Shown one piece after another: positions 7,168 through 15,915 of a stretch of DNA of 19,225 bases (position 1 is the first letter of the stretch; every line of letters begins with the position of its first letter). The position numbers and the translations under genes were made by a program. Location: contig JANNLO010000024.1 of assembly GCA_031396835.1 (NCBI GenBank), forward strand, positions 1-19,225, written 5' to 3'. The notes under the pieces are model-generated. The model worked only from the letters and a program-made list of their open reading frames with translations, searched no databases and was not told where the DNA came from. The stretch comes from Snowella sp031396835 (lineage in GTDB: Bacteria; Cyanobacteriota; Cyanobacteriia; Cyanobacteriales; Microcystaceae).

Positions 7168-8286
7168 ATGCTACTAGGTTTTAAAACTAAGCTAAAACTC
7201 AATAATCAACAAAAAACTTTAATGGCCAAACACGCAGGTTATGGACGTTGGGTTTTTAATTGGGCATTAAAAGCTTGGAATGAAACCTATAAAGAAGGAC
7301 TTAAACCAACAGCCAATAAACTAAAAAAGTTCTACACAAATCATGTCAAACCTGATTATTCTTGGCAGTCGCAATTATCATCTAGAGTTTATCAATATGC
7401 TTTTCAAGATTTAGATAATGCCTTTAAACACTTTTTTAAAATTAAAGGAACAGGTTATCCTAAGTTTAAAAAGAAAGGAGTTAATGATAGTTTTACTTTA
7501 GATAATGGTGGAAAATGGCTGATTTTAGGGTCAACGAGAATCAAGTTACCCTTTATTGGTTTTGTTTCTACCTACGAACCTCTGCCCGAATGTAGGGTTA
7601 AAAAAGTCACATTGACAAAAGTTGCTGAAGATTGGTTTATCTCTTTTACTTATGAACAAGAACGACCTATTCCCACAAAAGAATTTGGGATAGTAGGAGT
7701 AGATTTAGGAATTAAAACTTTAGTGACTTTGAGTAATGGTGAAGTATTTGCTAACTTGAAACCCTATAAAAAGGTTGCTCAAAAATTAGGTAAACTTCAA
7801 AGAAATCTCAGTCGTAAAGTTAAAGGTTCAAACAATCGTCAAAAAGCCCGAATTAAATTAGCCAAACAACATCAAAAAGTAGCTAATTTAAGACGAGATT
7901 ATCTCCATAAAATCACCAGTTATTTAGCTAAAAACTTCTCAGAAATTGTGATAGAAGACTTGAATGTGTCAGGAATGTTGGCGAATCGAAAGTTAGCAAA
8001 AGCGATTTCTGAACTAGGATTTTATGAACTGAGAAGACAATTAGAATACAAATGTGAGCTTTATGGAGCGAAATTGACGATAGTTGACCGTTGGTTTCCC
8101 AGTTCTAAGACTTGTTCTAGTTGTGGGGCAATAAAAAGTGAATTATCTTTATCAGAGCGCGTTTATCGTTGTGGATGTGGCTTAGAAATTGATAGGGATT
8201 TAAATGCGGCTAGAGTTTTAGCAAATAAGGCGGTAGGCTATACCGTTTCAGCCTGTGGACAGAGTGCTGCCGACGGTTCTGGTTGA
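7168..8286 (+). CDS. tnpB: TnpB (IS200/IS605-type OrfB), RNA-guided nuclease family
   Basis: A 372-residue TnpB of the IS1341/IS605 OrfB type. The N-terminal helix-turn-helix part starts MLLGFKTKLKLNNQQ. The split RuvC centre is intact: D179 in VGVDLGIKTLVTL, E263 in IVIEDLNVSGML and D344 in IDRDLNAAR. A zinc ribbon has C316/C319 and C335/C337. Proteins of this family are RNA-guided DNA nucleases that favour retention of their transposon and are ancestors of Cas12. There is no tnpA transposase nearby, so this is a solo TnpB that would move only with help in trans. It sits between fabH and tamB on the same strand and contains no HIP1 site, unlike its neighbours. The reading frame is unbroken, so it is probably functional or recent. 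Confidence 0.93.
   Translation: MLLGFKTKLKLNNQQKTLMAKHAGYGRWVFNWALKAWNETYKEGLKPTANKLKKFYTNHVKPDYSWQSQLSSRVYQYAFQDLDNAFKHFFKIKGTGYPKFKKKGVNDSFTLDNGGKWLILGSTRIKLPFIGFVSTYEPLPECRVKKVTLTKVAEDWFISFTYEQERPIPTKEFGIVGVDLGIKTLVTLSNGEVFANLKPYKKVAQKLGKLQRNLSRKVKGSNNRQKARIKLAKQHQKVANLRRDYLHKITSYLAKNFSEIVIEDLNVSGMLANRKLAKAISELGFYELRRQLEYKCELYGAKLTIVDRWFPSSKTCSSCGAIKSELSLSERVYRCGCGLEIDRDLNAARVLANKAVGYTVSACGQSAADGSG
8242..8277 (+). ncRNA. Candidate guide RNA (omega/reRNA) hairpin at the 3' end of tnpB
   Basis: A nested stem can be drawn at the end of tnpB: ACCGT 8242-8246 pairs with ACGGT 8273-8277; CAGC 8249-8252 pairs with GCTG 8266-8269; CTG 8253-8255 pairs with CAG 8260-8262 around a TGGA loop. TnpB guide RNAs are known to come from the 3' end of the gene and run into the right end of the element, so position and structure agree. 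The 3' boundary, and so the guide start, is not visible; it probably falls within about 50 bases after 8286. Confidence 0.45.
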
Positions 8287-8355
8287 AGCAGGAAGTAAAC
8301 CTCAATATGACTTAATATTTCGCGTTGTATCAGTTTTATGTAGCAGAAATCAACG

Positions 8356-11300
8356 ATGCTAACCGATCCCACCAACCCTAAGCAACAATCAAAAAAGTCA
8401 TTTTCTTTGGCACAGATTACAGAAAAAATATTTAAACTCTCTCCTTCCTACCTTTTCTGGGGCATGGGAAGTGTCGGTTTACTGATCTTGGGAGGCAGTT
8501 TAGCTCACTCATATTATCTTGTTCAAAATCAAATCGCACCCTTGGTTGAAAAGGAATTAGCTGATTTTATGAATCGTCCTGTAAAAATAGGGCAAATTCA
8601 ACAGGTTTCATTAAATCATATTCGTTTTGGCCCCAGTGAACTAAAAGCCACTCCCACTGATGGCGATCGCGTTTTCTTGGCTGCTTTGGAAATTGGATTT
8701 AATCCTTGGGAATGGTTTTTGACTCGCAAATTGAATTTAGAAATAACAGCAGTTCAGCCTAAAATTTACTTAGAACAGGGAAAAAAAGGAAATTGGTTAC
8801 TCACTCCCCTTGACAAACTCGATCTCGATTATCCTCTTCAAATTAATCGTTTACGACTAGAAAAAGCAGAAATTAAATTAGTGACGCGCAATGCCAAGGA
8901 AAAATTCAAACCTCCCGTTTTCGCTTATTTGCACCAAGGCAAGCTAGAAATTCAAAATCAAAGTCAACAAATTGGTTTTCAACTTCAGGGAAATTTAGGG
9001 AAAAAACTTAAAAATAATCAATTTAAGCTGAATGGAAGTCACGATCTTGCCAAAATTGCCACTAACTTGTCTATACGAGCTAATAATCTGGATGTTGCCG
9101 ATCTTAATAACCTGCTAAATTTGCCGATCGCTTTAAATCAGGGCAATTTAGATACAAATTTAGACATTCAAGTCCGTAAACAACGTTTAACGAGTTTGCA
9201 GGGGACAGCGAGCTTGCGGGACGGGACAACGACTCTGGCGGTGATTCCTCAACCTTTAAAGAATATTCAGGGAATCGTGCGTTTTCAAGGCACAAAAATC
9301 AGTTTTGATGAACTTAATGCCAATTTCGGGGCGATTTCAACCCAAACCCAGGGCTATGTTGATTTTCAAAAAGATTATAACTTGACCATTCTCACAAAAT
9401 CTACGGCGATCGCAGAAGTTATTAAAACTTTTCAGTTCCCACAGCCCCAAATTGCTCTCAAAGGAAGTATTGAATCAAAAATTCGGGTTAAAGGTCAGCT
9501 ATCCCGTCCTCAAATTACTGTATCTCTTAAAAATTCAGAAAAAAGTTTAATTCAACTAGACAAATTCATTTTTAAAGCGATAAACACTGATTTAGTGCTA
9601 AATAATGACAATATTAAGATTTTTCAGCTTAATGCTATTCTCCAACAAGGTGGAAACCTAAAAGGAGAGGGAATCATCACTGGACAAATCCAGTCAACGG
9701 GAAAAGTTATTGCCAACAAATTTCAATTTAATTTGCAAGGTCTTCAATTACCGATTCAGGCGATTTCCCAAAATTATCCTCATAAATTGCCTATTTCTCT
9801 GATTTCTGGAGAAACTCAAATTTCAGGAAAGTGGGGACAACCGCAAAGTTTTAAGGCGATCGCTAGTTTGAGAATGCCTATAGCCAGTGGAATCCTTAAA
9901 TCTCAAAATTTAAGCTATCAAGGCGGAAATTGGGGAGGAAATGTGCAAATAGCAGGGGTGAATTTAGCCCAATTACCCATTCCTATGCAGTCGAAATTTC
10001 GTCGAGGAAATCTAACTGGTGATTTTCAGATTCAAGGTCAAAATCAGGATTTAGCTCAATTGCAAATTTTTGGGCAAGCAACTCTGGCGATCGCAGGCGG
10101 AGAAATTCAGGCAAAAAAGTTTATTTTACTCAAAAATCAATGGCAAGCTAATTTAATTGCAGAAAAAATTAATCTTAGCCTGATTTTACCCCATATTTCT
10201 CCCCATAGAATGACAGGTTCTGCCCAATTAACGGGTTCTCTTGCCAAACCTTGGCATCAGTTTGAGGGAAAAGGTCAAGCCAAAATTGATCTTCCCCATG
10301 GTCAAATTCAGGCAACTAAAATTATTTTTGATGCCCAACATTTTCGAGTAGCTTTATCGGCCCAATTAATTGCTTTAAATCGTTTTAATTCAACTTTAAA
10401 AGGAAATTTAGACGGCAAAATTAATATTCAGGGAGATTTTAATCAATGGCAACCAAAAAATTTACAAGCCGAGGGAAAAATTGATCTGAGTCAAGGTTTA
10501 CCTGGATTAGAACGTTCTTTAAAAACCCATTTTCAGTGGCAAAATGACCGATTGTTGTTAGAAAAAGTCACTGCGACCGATTTCTGGGCAAAAGGTTCGG
10601 CAATCGCCAATTTAGGAGATTTATTTCGTCCTCATTTTTCTTTAAACCTGATCAAAGCTGTTGATTTACAAGTCGCCATTAAAGGTCTTGATTTAAAGCA
10701 ATTTTCTGGTTCTGAGCCGTTAAAAATGTTCAAATATCGAGGAAAAGTTGATTTCGATGGCATTATTCGAGGCCCTTTACAAAATCCTGATATTCAAGGA
10801 AATTTGGGTTTAACAAACTTACAAATTGCAAATATTGTCTTTGCTCCCCAATTAAAAGGAAATATTAACAAAATCGCCGCTAAAGGTTTAAATTTGCAAC
10901 TAATGGGGAAAAAAGATAGCTTAGATTTATCTTTAGACTCTCAATATCAACCAATTTCCCTTAATCTCAAACAAAAGAATATGCAGGTGACTGGTCTTCG
11001 AGACCAAAATTTATTATTTATCACAGCCCAACAGGTTCCCCTCAAGTTGCTCAAGGATTTAGCATTTCAATCATTTCCTATTGCGTCTCGTCCTTATTCT
11101 CTAAAAAATCTGACATCGCTAACGGGTGATTTATCGGGAAATTTTGCAATTAATCTAACTGATTCGAGCATTTTAGGCAGAAAAGTTGCGATTGATAGAC
11201 CGCGTTTTGGAACCTTGAGCGGCGATCGCGTGACGGGAGATTTGGACTACAATCAGGGAGTTTTGACGGTTAATAATAGTCAGTTATTACTTAAAAATCG

Positions 11301-13575
11301 GAATTATCCTTTTCAGGGAAATATTACCTTGAAGGGCAATAATCTGCATTTTAAAAGCGAAATAATACTTCCAGAGAGCAATATTCAGGACATTCTCGAA
11401 GACCTCCATATTTTTCGATTAGATGACTTAAAACGTGGTTTAAAGTTGCCAGTTTATAGTCGTGCCGCCGATCTTTATGCAATAAAATCCGACAAGTCCC
11501 GACCTTTAGCGGAAGTTGGTTCGCCCCAATCTTCTATTCACAAGCAACTCGGTTATCTTGCTGAAATTAATGCTCGTTTGCAACAACAACGGCAACAAAA
11601 AGCTGAAAATTTGACCTTGCCTGATTTGGCGAGTTTAGAGGGAGGCATTGCGGGTAAATTAGCCATTCAAGGAGAATTGGGCGGAAAAATTGAAACTGCT
11701 TTTAATTTCACGGGTAAAAATTGGCATTGGGCTGATTTAAAAGTAGATAGCTTGCAATTACAAGGAAATTGGCAAAATGACACCTTAACTCTAGAACCTT
11801 TACGCTTACAAACGGGCAATAGTTTTTTTGTTTTAACAGGAAAAGTGGGGAAAGAAAGTCAAGTTGGAGAATTAAATTTAGTTAATATTCCCCTCAAACC
11901 CTTTACTAGTCTGATTATTCTGCCCAAAAATCTAGAGTTAGATGGTTCTCTGAGTGCAACGATTTCTTTGATGGGTAATCGGGCTAACCCCCAAGCTAAG
12001 GGAAATCTCCAGATCAATAATGCAATTTTTAATCAGACCAATTTACAAGCTACTGAGGGAAACTTTGTTTATCAGCAAGGACGTTTTGACTTTGCAATTA
12101 ATAGTGTTCTTCAGCGCAAAACTGAACCGTTGATTTTGGCAGGATCGATTCCTTATGTGTTTCCTTTTGCATCCATGCAACCCGACAGCGATCGCTTTAA
12201 TTTGAGTTTAAAGGCCAAAAATGAGGGATTAAGTTTGCTTACTTTGGCAACCAAAGGAGAATTTAGTTGGCTGAGTGGGAAAGGGGAAGTTCAACTAGAT
12301 GTTTTTGGAAAAATTGATCCCCAAACCCAAATTGTTAACGAAACTCAGGCAGAAGGCAATGTCATTATAGAAAATGCAACGATCGCGGCTCAAGTTCTGC
12401 CCGATGCTCCTCTTACCCAAGTTAACGGAATCGTCCATCTCGATTTAAATAAACTTGATATTCGCGCTTTAACTGGTCAATTGAGCAACGGTAATTTTGC
12501 GATCGCGGGTTCCTTACCTCTTTTTCAGCCATTAGCAAATATCAATCCTTTAACAATAACATTTGAAAATTCGGCTTTTAAACTCAAGGAATTTTATCAA
12601 GGCGGGATTAAAAGCAATATTCAAATCACAGGTAGCGCGATCGAACCAGATATTAGTGGCACTTTGGATTTATTTAAGGGAAAAATCATGTTGGGAGAAG
12701 CCTTGCCAAATCTTGAAAATGGCGGTGAACTCAATCAAAGAGCAGAATTTCAGGGATTTAAACTAAATTTAGGCGAAAATGTTCGTATTCAAAATTCTCC
12801 GATTGTAGATTTTCTCGCCACAGGAAGTGTAATCTTAAATGGCACATTTAACCAACTCTTACCAGAAGGCACAATTTTCCTCAAAAGTGGACAAATCAAT
12901 CTTTTTGCCAGTCAATTACGCTTATCAGGCGGCGATGAAAATGTAGCTCAGTTTTCTCCCCATCGAGGACTTGATCCCTATTTAAATTTACGTTTAATCA
13001 GTGCCGCCACCGAAACCAGTCGCAATACACTCAATGCAAATCCATTATCCTCGGAAATCAATGAACCTTTTTCGGCCAACAGCGAAAGTTTGCAGATGAT
13101 CAGAATTCAAGCATTAGTACAAGGATATGCCAGTCAATTAACGAATAGCATTCAATTAAGCAGTAGCCCAAGTCGTAGTCAAAAAGAAATTATTGCGTTG
13201 CTCGGTGGCGGTTTTGTTAATAACTTGGGGCAAGAAAATAGCACAGTTGGACTGGTGGATTTAGCGGGATCTGCGGTTTTAGGGGGAGTTCAGGGACAAA
13301 TTGGAGAAGCCTTGGGATTGAGTCAATTTCGTATTTTTCCTACACCATTAATGAATGACGAAAAAACAACTACCTCGAATCAATTAGGTGTTGCGGCGGA
13401 GGCGGGTGTGGATTTAAGTAATGATTTATCGATTTCTATCCAGAAAATCATCAATACTGAGCAACTGCCTCAATGGGGTTTGCGTTATCGTTTGAATGAA
13501 AATACTACGATTCGCGGCTCTAGTAATTTTGCGGATGATAGTCGTGGAATTGTCGAATATGAGCAACGTTTTTGA
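8356..13575 (+). CDS. TamB-like translocation/assembly protein (DUF490)
   Basis: A 1739-residue envelope protein. After about 30 polar residues there is one N-terminal membrane anchor (about 31-55, LFWGMGSVGLLILGG), then a very long beta-rich region with recurring units of the form GxxxLxGxFxQxxPxxLQxxG, as in AsmA/TamB bridge proteins. The C-terminal 350 residues look like the TamB (DUF490) domain, ending in LNENTTIRGSSNFADDSRG and a terminal phenylalanine. TamB proteins span the periplasm as a lipid-carrying groove and help outer-membrane biogenesis. A Gln/Lys-rich linker (residues about 1065-1085) interrupts the repeats. The start is ATG 8356. No Omp85/TamA gene is adjacent here. The tnpB element lies 69 bases upstream, so the promoter is squeezed or supplied by element DNA. 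Confidence 0.9.
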   Translation: MLTDPTNPKQQSKKSFSLAQITEKIFKLSPSYLFWGMGSVGLLILGGSLAHSYYLVQNQIAPLVEKELADFMNRPVKIGQIQQVSLNHIRFGPSELKATPTDGDRVFLAALEIGFNPWEWFLTRKLNLEITAVQPKIYLEQGKKGNWLLTPLDKLDLDYPLQINRLRLEKAEIKLVTRNAKEKFKPPVFAYLHQGKLEIQNQSQQIGFQLQGNLGKKLKNNQFKLNGSHDLAKIATNLSIRANNLDVADLNNLLNLPIALNQGNLDTNLDIQVRKQRLTSLQGTASLRDGTTTLAVIPQPLKNIQGIVRFQGTKISFDELNANFGAISTQTQGYVDFQKDYNLTILTKSTAIAEVIKTFQFPQPQIALKGSIESKIRVKGQLSRPQITVSLKNSEKSLIQLDKFIFKAINTDLVLNNDNIKIFQLNAILQQGGNLKGEGIITGQIQSTGKVIANKFQFNLQGLQLPIQAISQNYPHKLPISLISGETQISGKWGQPQSFKAIASLRMPIASGILKSQNLSYQGGNWGGNVQIAGVNLAQLPIPMQSKFRRGNLTGDFQIQGQNQDLAQLQIFGQATLAIAGGEIQAKKFILLKNQWQANLIAEKINLSLILPHISPHRMTGSAQLTGSLAKPWHQFEGKGQAKIDLPHGQIQATKIIFDAQHFRVALSAQLIALNRFNSTLKGNLDGKINIQGDFNQWQPKNLQAEGKIDLSQGLPGLERSLKTHFQWQNDRLLLEKVTATDFWAKGSAIANLGDLFRPHFSLNLIKAVDLQVAIKGLDLKQFSGSEPLKMFKYRGKVDFDGIIRGPLQNPDIQGNLGLTNLQIANIVFAPQLKGNINKIAAKGLNLQLMGKKDSLDLSLDSQYQPISLNLKQKNMQVTGLRDQNLLFITAQQVPLKLLKDLAFQSFPIASRPYSLKNLTSLTGDLSGNFAINLTDSSILGRKVAIDRPRFGTLSGDRVTGDLDYNQGVLTVNNSQLLLKNRNYPFQGNITLKGNNLHFKSEIILPESNIQDILEDLHIFRLDDLKRGLKLPVYSRAADLYAIKSDKSRPLAEVGSPQSSIHKQLGYLAEINARLQQQRQQKAENLTLPDLASLEGGIAGKLAIQGELGGKIETAFNFTGKNWHWADLKVDSLQLQGNWQNDTLTLEPLRLQTGNSFFVLTGKVGKESQVGELNLVNIPLKPFTSLIILPKNLELDGSLSATISLMGNRANPQAKGNLQINNAIFNQTNLQATEGNFVYQQGRFDFAINSVLQRKTEPLILAGSIPYVFPFASMQPDSDRFNLSLKAKNEGLSLLTLATKGEFSWLSGKGEVQLDVFGKIDPQTQIVNETQAEGNVIIENATIAAQVLPDAPLTQVNGIVHLDLNKLDIRALTGQLSNGNFAIAGSLPLFQPLANINPLTITFENSAFKLKEFYQGGIKSNIQITGSAIEPDISGTLDLFKGKIMLGEALPNLENGGELNQRAEFQGFKLNLGENVRIQNSPIVDFLATGSVILNGTFNQLLPEGTIFLKSGQINLFASQLRLSGGDENVAQFSPHRGLDPYLNLRLISAATETSRNTLNANPLSSEINEPFSANSESLQMIRIQALVQGYASQLTNSIQLSSSPSRSQKEIIALLGGGFVNNLGQENSTVGLVDLAGSAVLGGVQGQIGEALGLSQFRIFPTPLMNDEKTTTSNQLGVAAEAGVDLSNDLSISIQKIINTEQLPQWGLRYRLNENTTIRGSSNFADDSRGIVEYEQRF

Positions 13576-13633
13576 GATTTCTGCTGATAAATTGTCAAGT
13601 TTGATTTTTATTAATTCGTTCACAAATTTTAAT

Positions 13634-14383
13634 TTAAGCAGAAGGTTGACTTTTCTCGGATTTGATTTTGCCATCTTGGAACCAAATTATTCGTTGAGTA
13701 TGGCTTGCGACATCAGCTTCATGGGTGACGACGACAATTGTGATCCCAATTTCATTGAGTTGCTTAAAAATTTCTAGCACTTCTTCTGTGGTGTGTGAAT
13801 CCAATGCGCCTGTCGGTTCATCCGCCAAAATTAACAAGGGATGATTAACAATTGCTCTGGCGATCGCGACTCGTTGTTGTTGTCCTCCCGATAATTGATT
13901 GGGTTTATTTTGTAAACGATTTTCTAGACCTACCCGAATTAGAGCTTCTTGAGCGCGTATTTTCCTAGATTCCAAGGGAATGCCAGCATAAACCATCGGC
14001 AACATCACATTTTCGAGGGCCGAAAGTTGATTTAACAAATAAAATTGCTGAAATACAAAACCAATTTTGCGATTGCGAACAGTTGCTAATTCGTCTTCCG
14101 ACAATTCCGAAACATCTAGTCCATCCAAATAATAACGCCCAGCAGTCGGACGATCTAGACATCCGATCATGTTCATCATGGTAGATTTTCCCGAACCTGA
14201 CGCTCCCATAATTGCGCAATATTCGCCTCTTTTGATGCTAAGATGGACATTTGAGAGGGCATGAACGATCGCTTCTCCTTTGCCATAGACTTTCGAGATG
14301 GATTCTAGGCGAATTAACTCAGAACGATCTTTTGGCGCGATCGCGGATTCTGACTGATTCAGGGGAGCAAGATTAGAAGTCAT
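13634..14383 (-). CDS. MacB/LolD-type ABC transporter ATP-binding protein
   Basis: A 249-residue ATPase subunit with every ABC motif: Walker A GASGSGKST (residues 60-68), Q-loop Q112 in FVFQQF, signature LSGGQQQ (164-170), Walker B LLILADEP (183-190) and the H-loop VVTHE (H221). The short linker between Walker A and the Q-loop and the LDxHTTEEVLEIF region fit the MacB/LolD/DevA branch, which drives export or lipoprotein extraction by mechanotransmission. About 20 N-terminal residues before the domain are extra and polar. No permease or HlyD-like adaptor gene is adjacent, so the partner must be elsewhere. It converges on tamB; TTCTGCT 13579-13585 and AGCAGAA 13637-13643 could form a weak stem between the two genes. 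Confidence 0.93.
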   Translation of the reverse strand: MTSNLAPLNQSESAIAPKDRSELIRLESISKVYGKGEAIVHALSNVHLSIKRGEYCAIMGASGSGKSTMMNMIGCLDRPTAGRYYLDGLDVSELSEDELATVRNRKIGFVFQQFYLLNQLSALENVMLPMVYAGIPLESRKIRAQEALIRVGLENRLQNKPNQLSGGQQQRVAIARAIVNHPLLILADEPTGALDSHTTEEVLEIFKQLNEIGITIVVVTHEADVASHTQRIIWFQDGKIKSEKSQPSA

Positions 14384-14530
14384 AGAAAAATGGAAGAGTG
14401 TAGCGCGTATCCATATCTATCTTAAACTCAAAAAGAGAATTCCCACTCTTAGCCGATAGGTTTAACGGTGAGATAAATTTTTACCAACTAATTAAACTGA
14501 GCGATCGCGAATCCACTGTAACCAGCAGTA

Positions 14531-14722
14531 AAAATGTTCATTCAACCATCTCTGAGGTCGAACAAAGGATTAGAATATCGTAAACTATTCTAGATATTTC
14601 CTTTCTGACTCCCAGCCATGCTTTTTTCTCCTGCCCCTATTAAATTTGGTACCGACGGTTGGCGCGGTGTGATTGCCGCCGAATTTACCTTTGAACGAGT
14701 TGCCCTGGTTGCAGCGATCGCA
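14531..14722 (+). repeat. Copy 1 of a 192-bp duplication (mutase leader plus first 35 codons)
   Basis: This stretch matches 16974-17164 with about five substitutions and one single-base indel in the leader, and one silent difference in the coding part. Both contain a 43-base identical block around the dyad. The match ends just after the HIP1 site 14714-14721: this copy continues with TAGGGC, the other with GCCCAA. Confidence 0.95.
14571..14592. promoter_or_regulatory. Operator-like dyad, copy 1
   Basis: TAGAATA-(8 bases)-TATTCTA, a perfect inverted repeat 25 bases before the truncated mutase start. It is identical to the dyad at 17014-17035 including the spacer. It could be a regulator site overlapping a TATTCT -10 element; the regulator is unknown. 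Confidence 0.4.
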
Positions 14723-14725
14723 TAG
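14618..14725 (+). pseudogene. Truncated 5' end of the phosphohexomutase gene
   Basis: ATG 14618 opens 35 codons identical in protein sequence to the start of the complete mutase at 17060, including the substrate-site segment KFGTDGWRG. The frame then meets TAG at 14723-14725 where the homology ends. Catalytic serine loop, metal site and sugar loop are all missing, so it cannot be an enzyme. Its leader is preserved, so a 35-residue peptide may still be made. The break lies at a HIP1 site. Confidence 0.92.
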
Positions 14726-14898
14726 GGCAAAAGCGTCCTGTAACAATTTATCGATTGGTTGCCCAACATACGATCGAGGAAAAGATTGTGGATTTACAAC
14801 ATCAAAATCGCGATCTGGCAGATAGTTTGTTGGAAGGGACGGATATGAGTGGCAAGGTTTCGACGGATCAATTGTTGCAGTTGATTAGTGGGAATTAA
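14722..14898 (+). pseudogene. 3' remnant of a SNF2-family helicase gene
   Basis: Reading from ATA 14722, 58 codons give IGQKRPVTIYRLVAQHTIEEK, then IVDLQHQ and LADSLLEGTDMSG, ending at TAA 14896-14898. This is the C-terminal end of bacterial SNF2/HepA-like ATPases: the motif VI region normally reads DRxHRIGQ, followed by the TIEEKI helix. Everything before the RIGQ motif is absent and is replaced by the mutase fragment, in a different frame. No start codon or ribosome site is associated with it. It is a clear gene relic and shows that DNA from another locus, or a deletion, joins here. Confidence 0.9.
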
Positions 14899-14917
14899 AA
14901 ATTCGTTTATAAATTTT

Positions 14918-14943
14918 CAAAAAGCTACCAATTGCCCTTTTTG
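14918..14943. terminator. Possible weak bidirectional terminator
   Basis: CAAAAAG 14918-14924 and CTTTTTG 14937-14943 form a 7-bp arm stem with a 12-base loop, between the SNF2 remnant and the convergent membrane-protein gene. The stem is almost all A:T, so it is weak. Confidence 0.3.
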
Positions 14944-14945
14944 AT

Positions 14946-15409
14946 TTATGAACTTTTATTACGGTCACTTCCGAAGTAAAATCCTAAAACAGCACCAATT
15001 ATTCCCGTTTGCGTTGACATTAATAAGGAAAATACATCTTTAGAATAATTGTATCTTTCTGTTCTCTGCTCTTTGTCGTTAACAGGCATAAACATTACGA
15101 ACGACATCACGACAATAGTAAATAAATAAGTGCCACCAAATATACAAATCAATCTTTTAGCCAGCAAAGAGCGAGTACCTTCACGTTCTCTATCTAGGCT
15201 TTTCTCAAGTATTATTTTCTCTTCTTCGAGAGGCTTTCTTCAGTGAAACCAACAATATTATTGTTTTTTTTATTGATGTTTTCTTCTACAATAGCAGGAG
15301 AAAAAGAATCATTACTCACACTCGAAAGTGAGACTGTATCAAAGATTCTTTCTGACTCCTCAATCTGTGGTTCTGGCTTAGGGTTTTCATCTGGAGTTTC
15401 GCTAGTCAT
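14946..15409 (-). pseudogene. Small two-helix membrane protein gene, apparently frameshifted
   Basis: Two adjacent minus-strand frames look like one broken gene. The first (15409-15212, 65 codons from ATG) is acidic and polar, beginning MTSETPDENPKPEPQIEE and ending early after FTEESL. The second (open to 14946) continues LEEEKIILEKSLDREREG, then two hydrophobic segments around LICIFGGTYLFTIVVMSFVMF and TGIIGAVLGFYFG. Removing two bases from the GAGAG at 15228-15232 (CTCTC on the coding strand) would join them into about 152 residues: polar N-terminus, charged coiled-coil-like stretch, then two membrane helices. I do not recognise the family. A sequencing error or programmed frameshift is an alternative to a true pseudogene. 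The downstream part could also start at TTG 15165-15167 with 73 residues. Confidence 0.6.
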
Positions 15410-15537
15410 AAAAATATGCTAAGGTCTAAGGCGAAAGAACTTTAATAAATCCGAATTGCAAGCCATTAAACTTTCTATTGCAATGTTCAGTCGTATGAGG
15501 GGCAATAAAATTCCCGAAAGGCTTGCTATAAAAGGTT

Positions 15538-15915
15538 TTAACGCACCTCCCTCATGTGACTATCGCTATATTCATAATTATTGCCTGTTGAAACAGAGCC
15601 TACCAAAGAATCCTGGTTGAATAATACCTTGCGTATCTTTTGGTTTGGTCTTCGTACAAAAATCTTATCCCCTCGTTGTTCCGAATCTACGAGATGTTTG
15701 GCCAGACGAATACCTACCTCGCTATCTAGACTTACAGGATCAAAGCGAATCGCTAGTAGTTTGTTGTCTTGATACTTTTGGCGGTAAAATTCGGCTTTCT
15801 TGTTGGCTTCATCTCGCAAGTAGCCAATAACGCGCGTATAATCTGTGCTGGGGGAACTTTCAGTACGGGGTACTCGAATATTTGGAGGAAGTGCAGTTCT
15901 GTTGGCAAAGGACAT
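15538..15915 (-). CDS. Hypothetical protein, unrecognised
   Basis: A 125-residue basic, soluble-looking protein from ATG 15915, beginning MSFANRTALPPNIRVPR. The middle is helical and charged (EANKKAEFYRQKYQDNK, then a region with KHLVDSEQRGDKIFVRRPNQK), without signal peptide, membrane helix or any motif I know. The frame stays open upstream to GTG 16026, adding 37 residues that include LPPNIKLQ, an echo of LPPNIRVP placed exactly 20 residues later; the longer form may therefore be real. It shares strand and spacing with the membrane-protein gene (128 bases downstream) and Uma2 (upstream). Neither start has a good ribosome site. It is probably a real gene, but the evidence is only frame length and composition. 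Confidence 0.5.
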   Translation of the reverse strand: MSFANRTALPPNIRVPRTESSPSTDYTRVIGYLRDEANKKAEFYRQKYQDNKLLAIRFDPVSLDSEVGIRLAKHLVDSEQRGDKIFVRRPNQKIRKVLFNQDSLVGSVSTGNNYEYSDSHMREVR

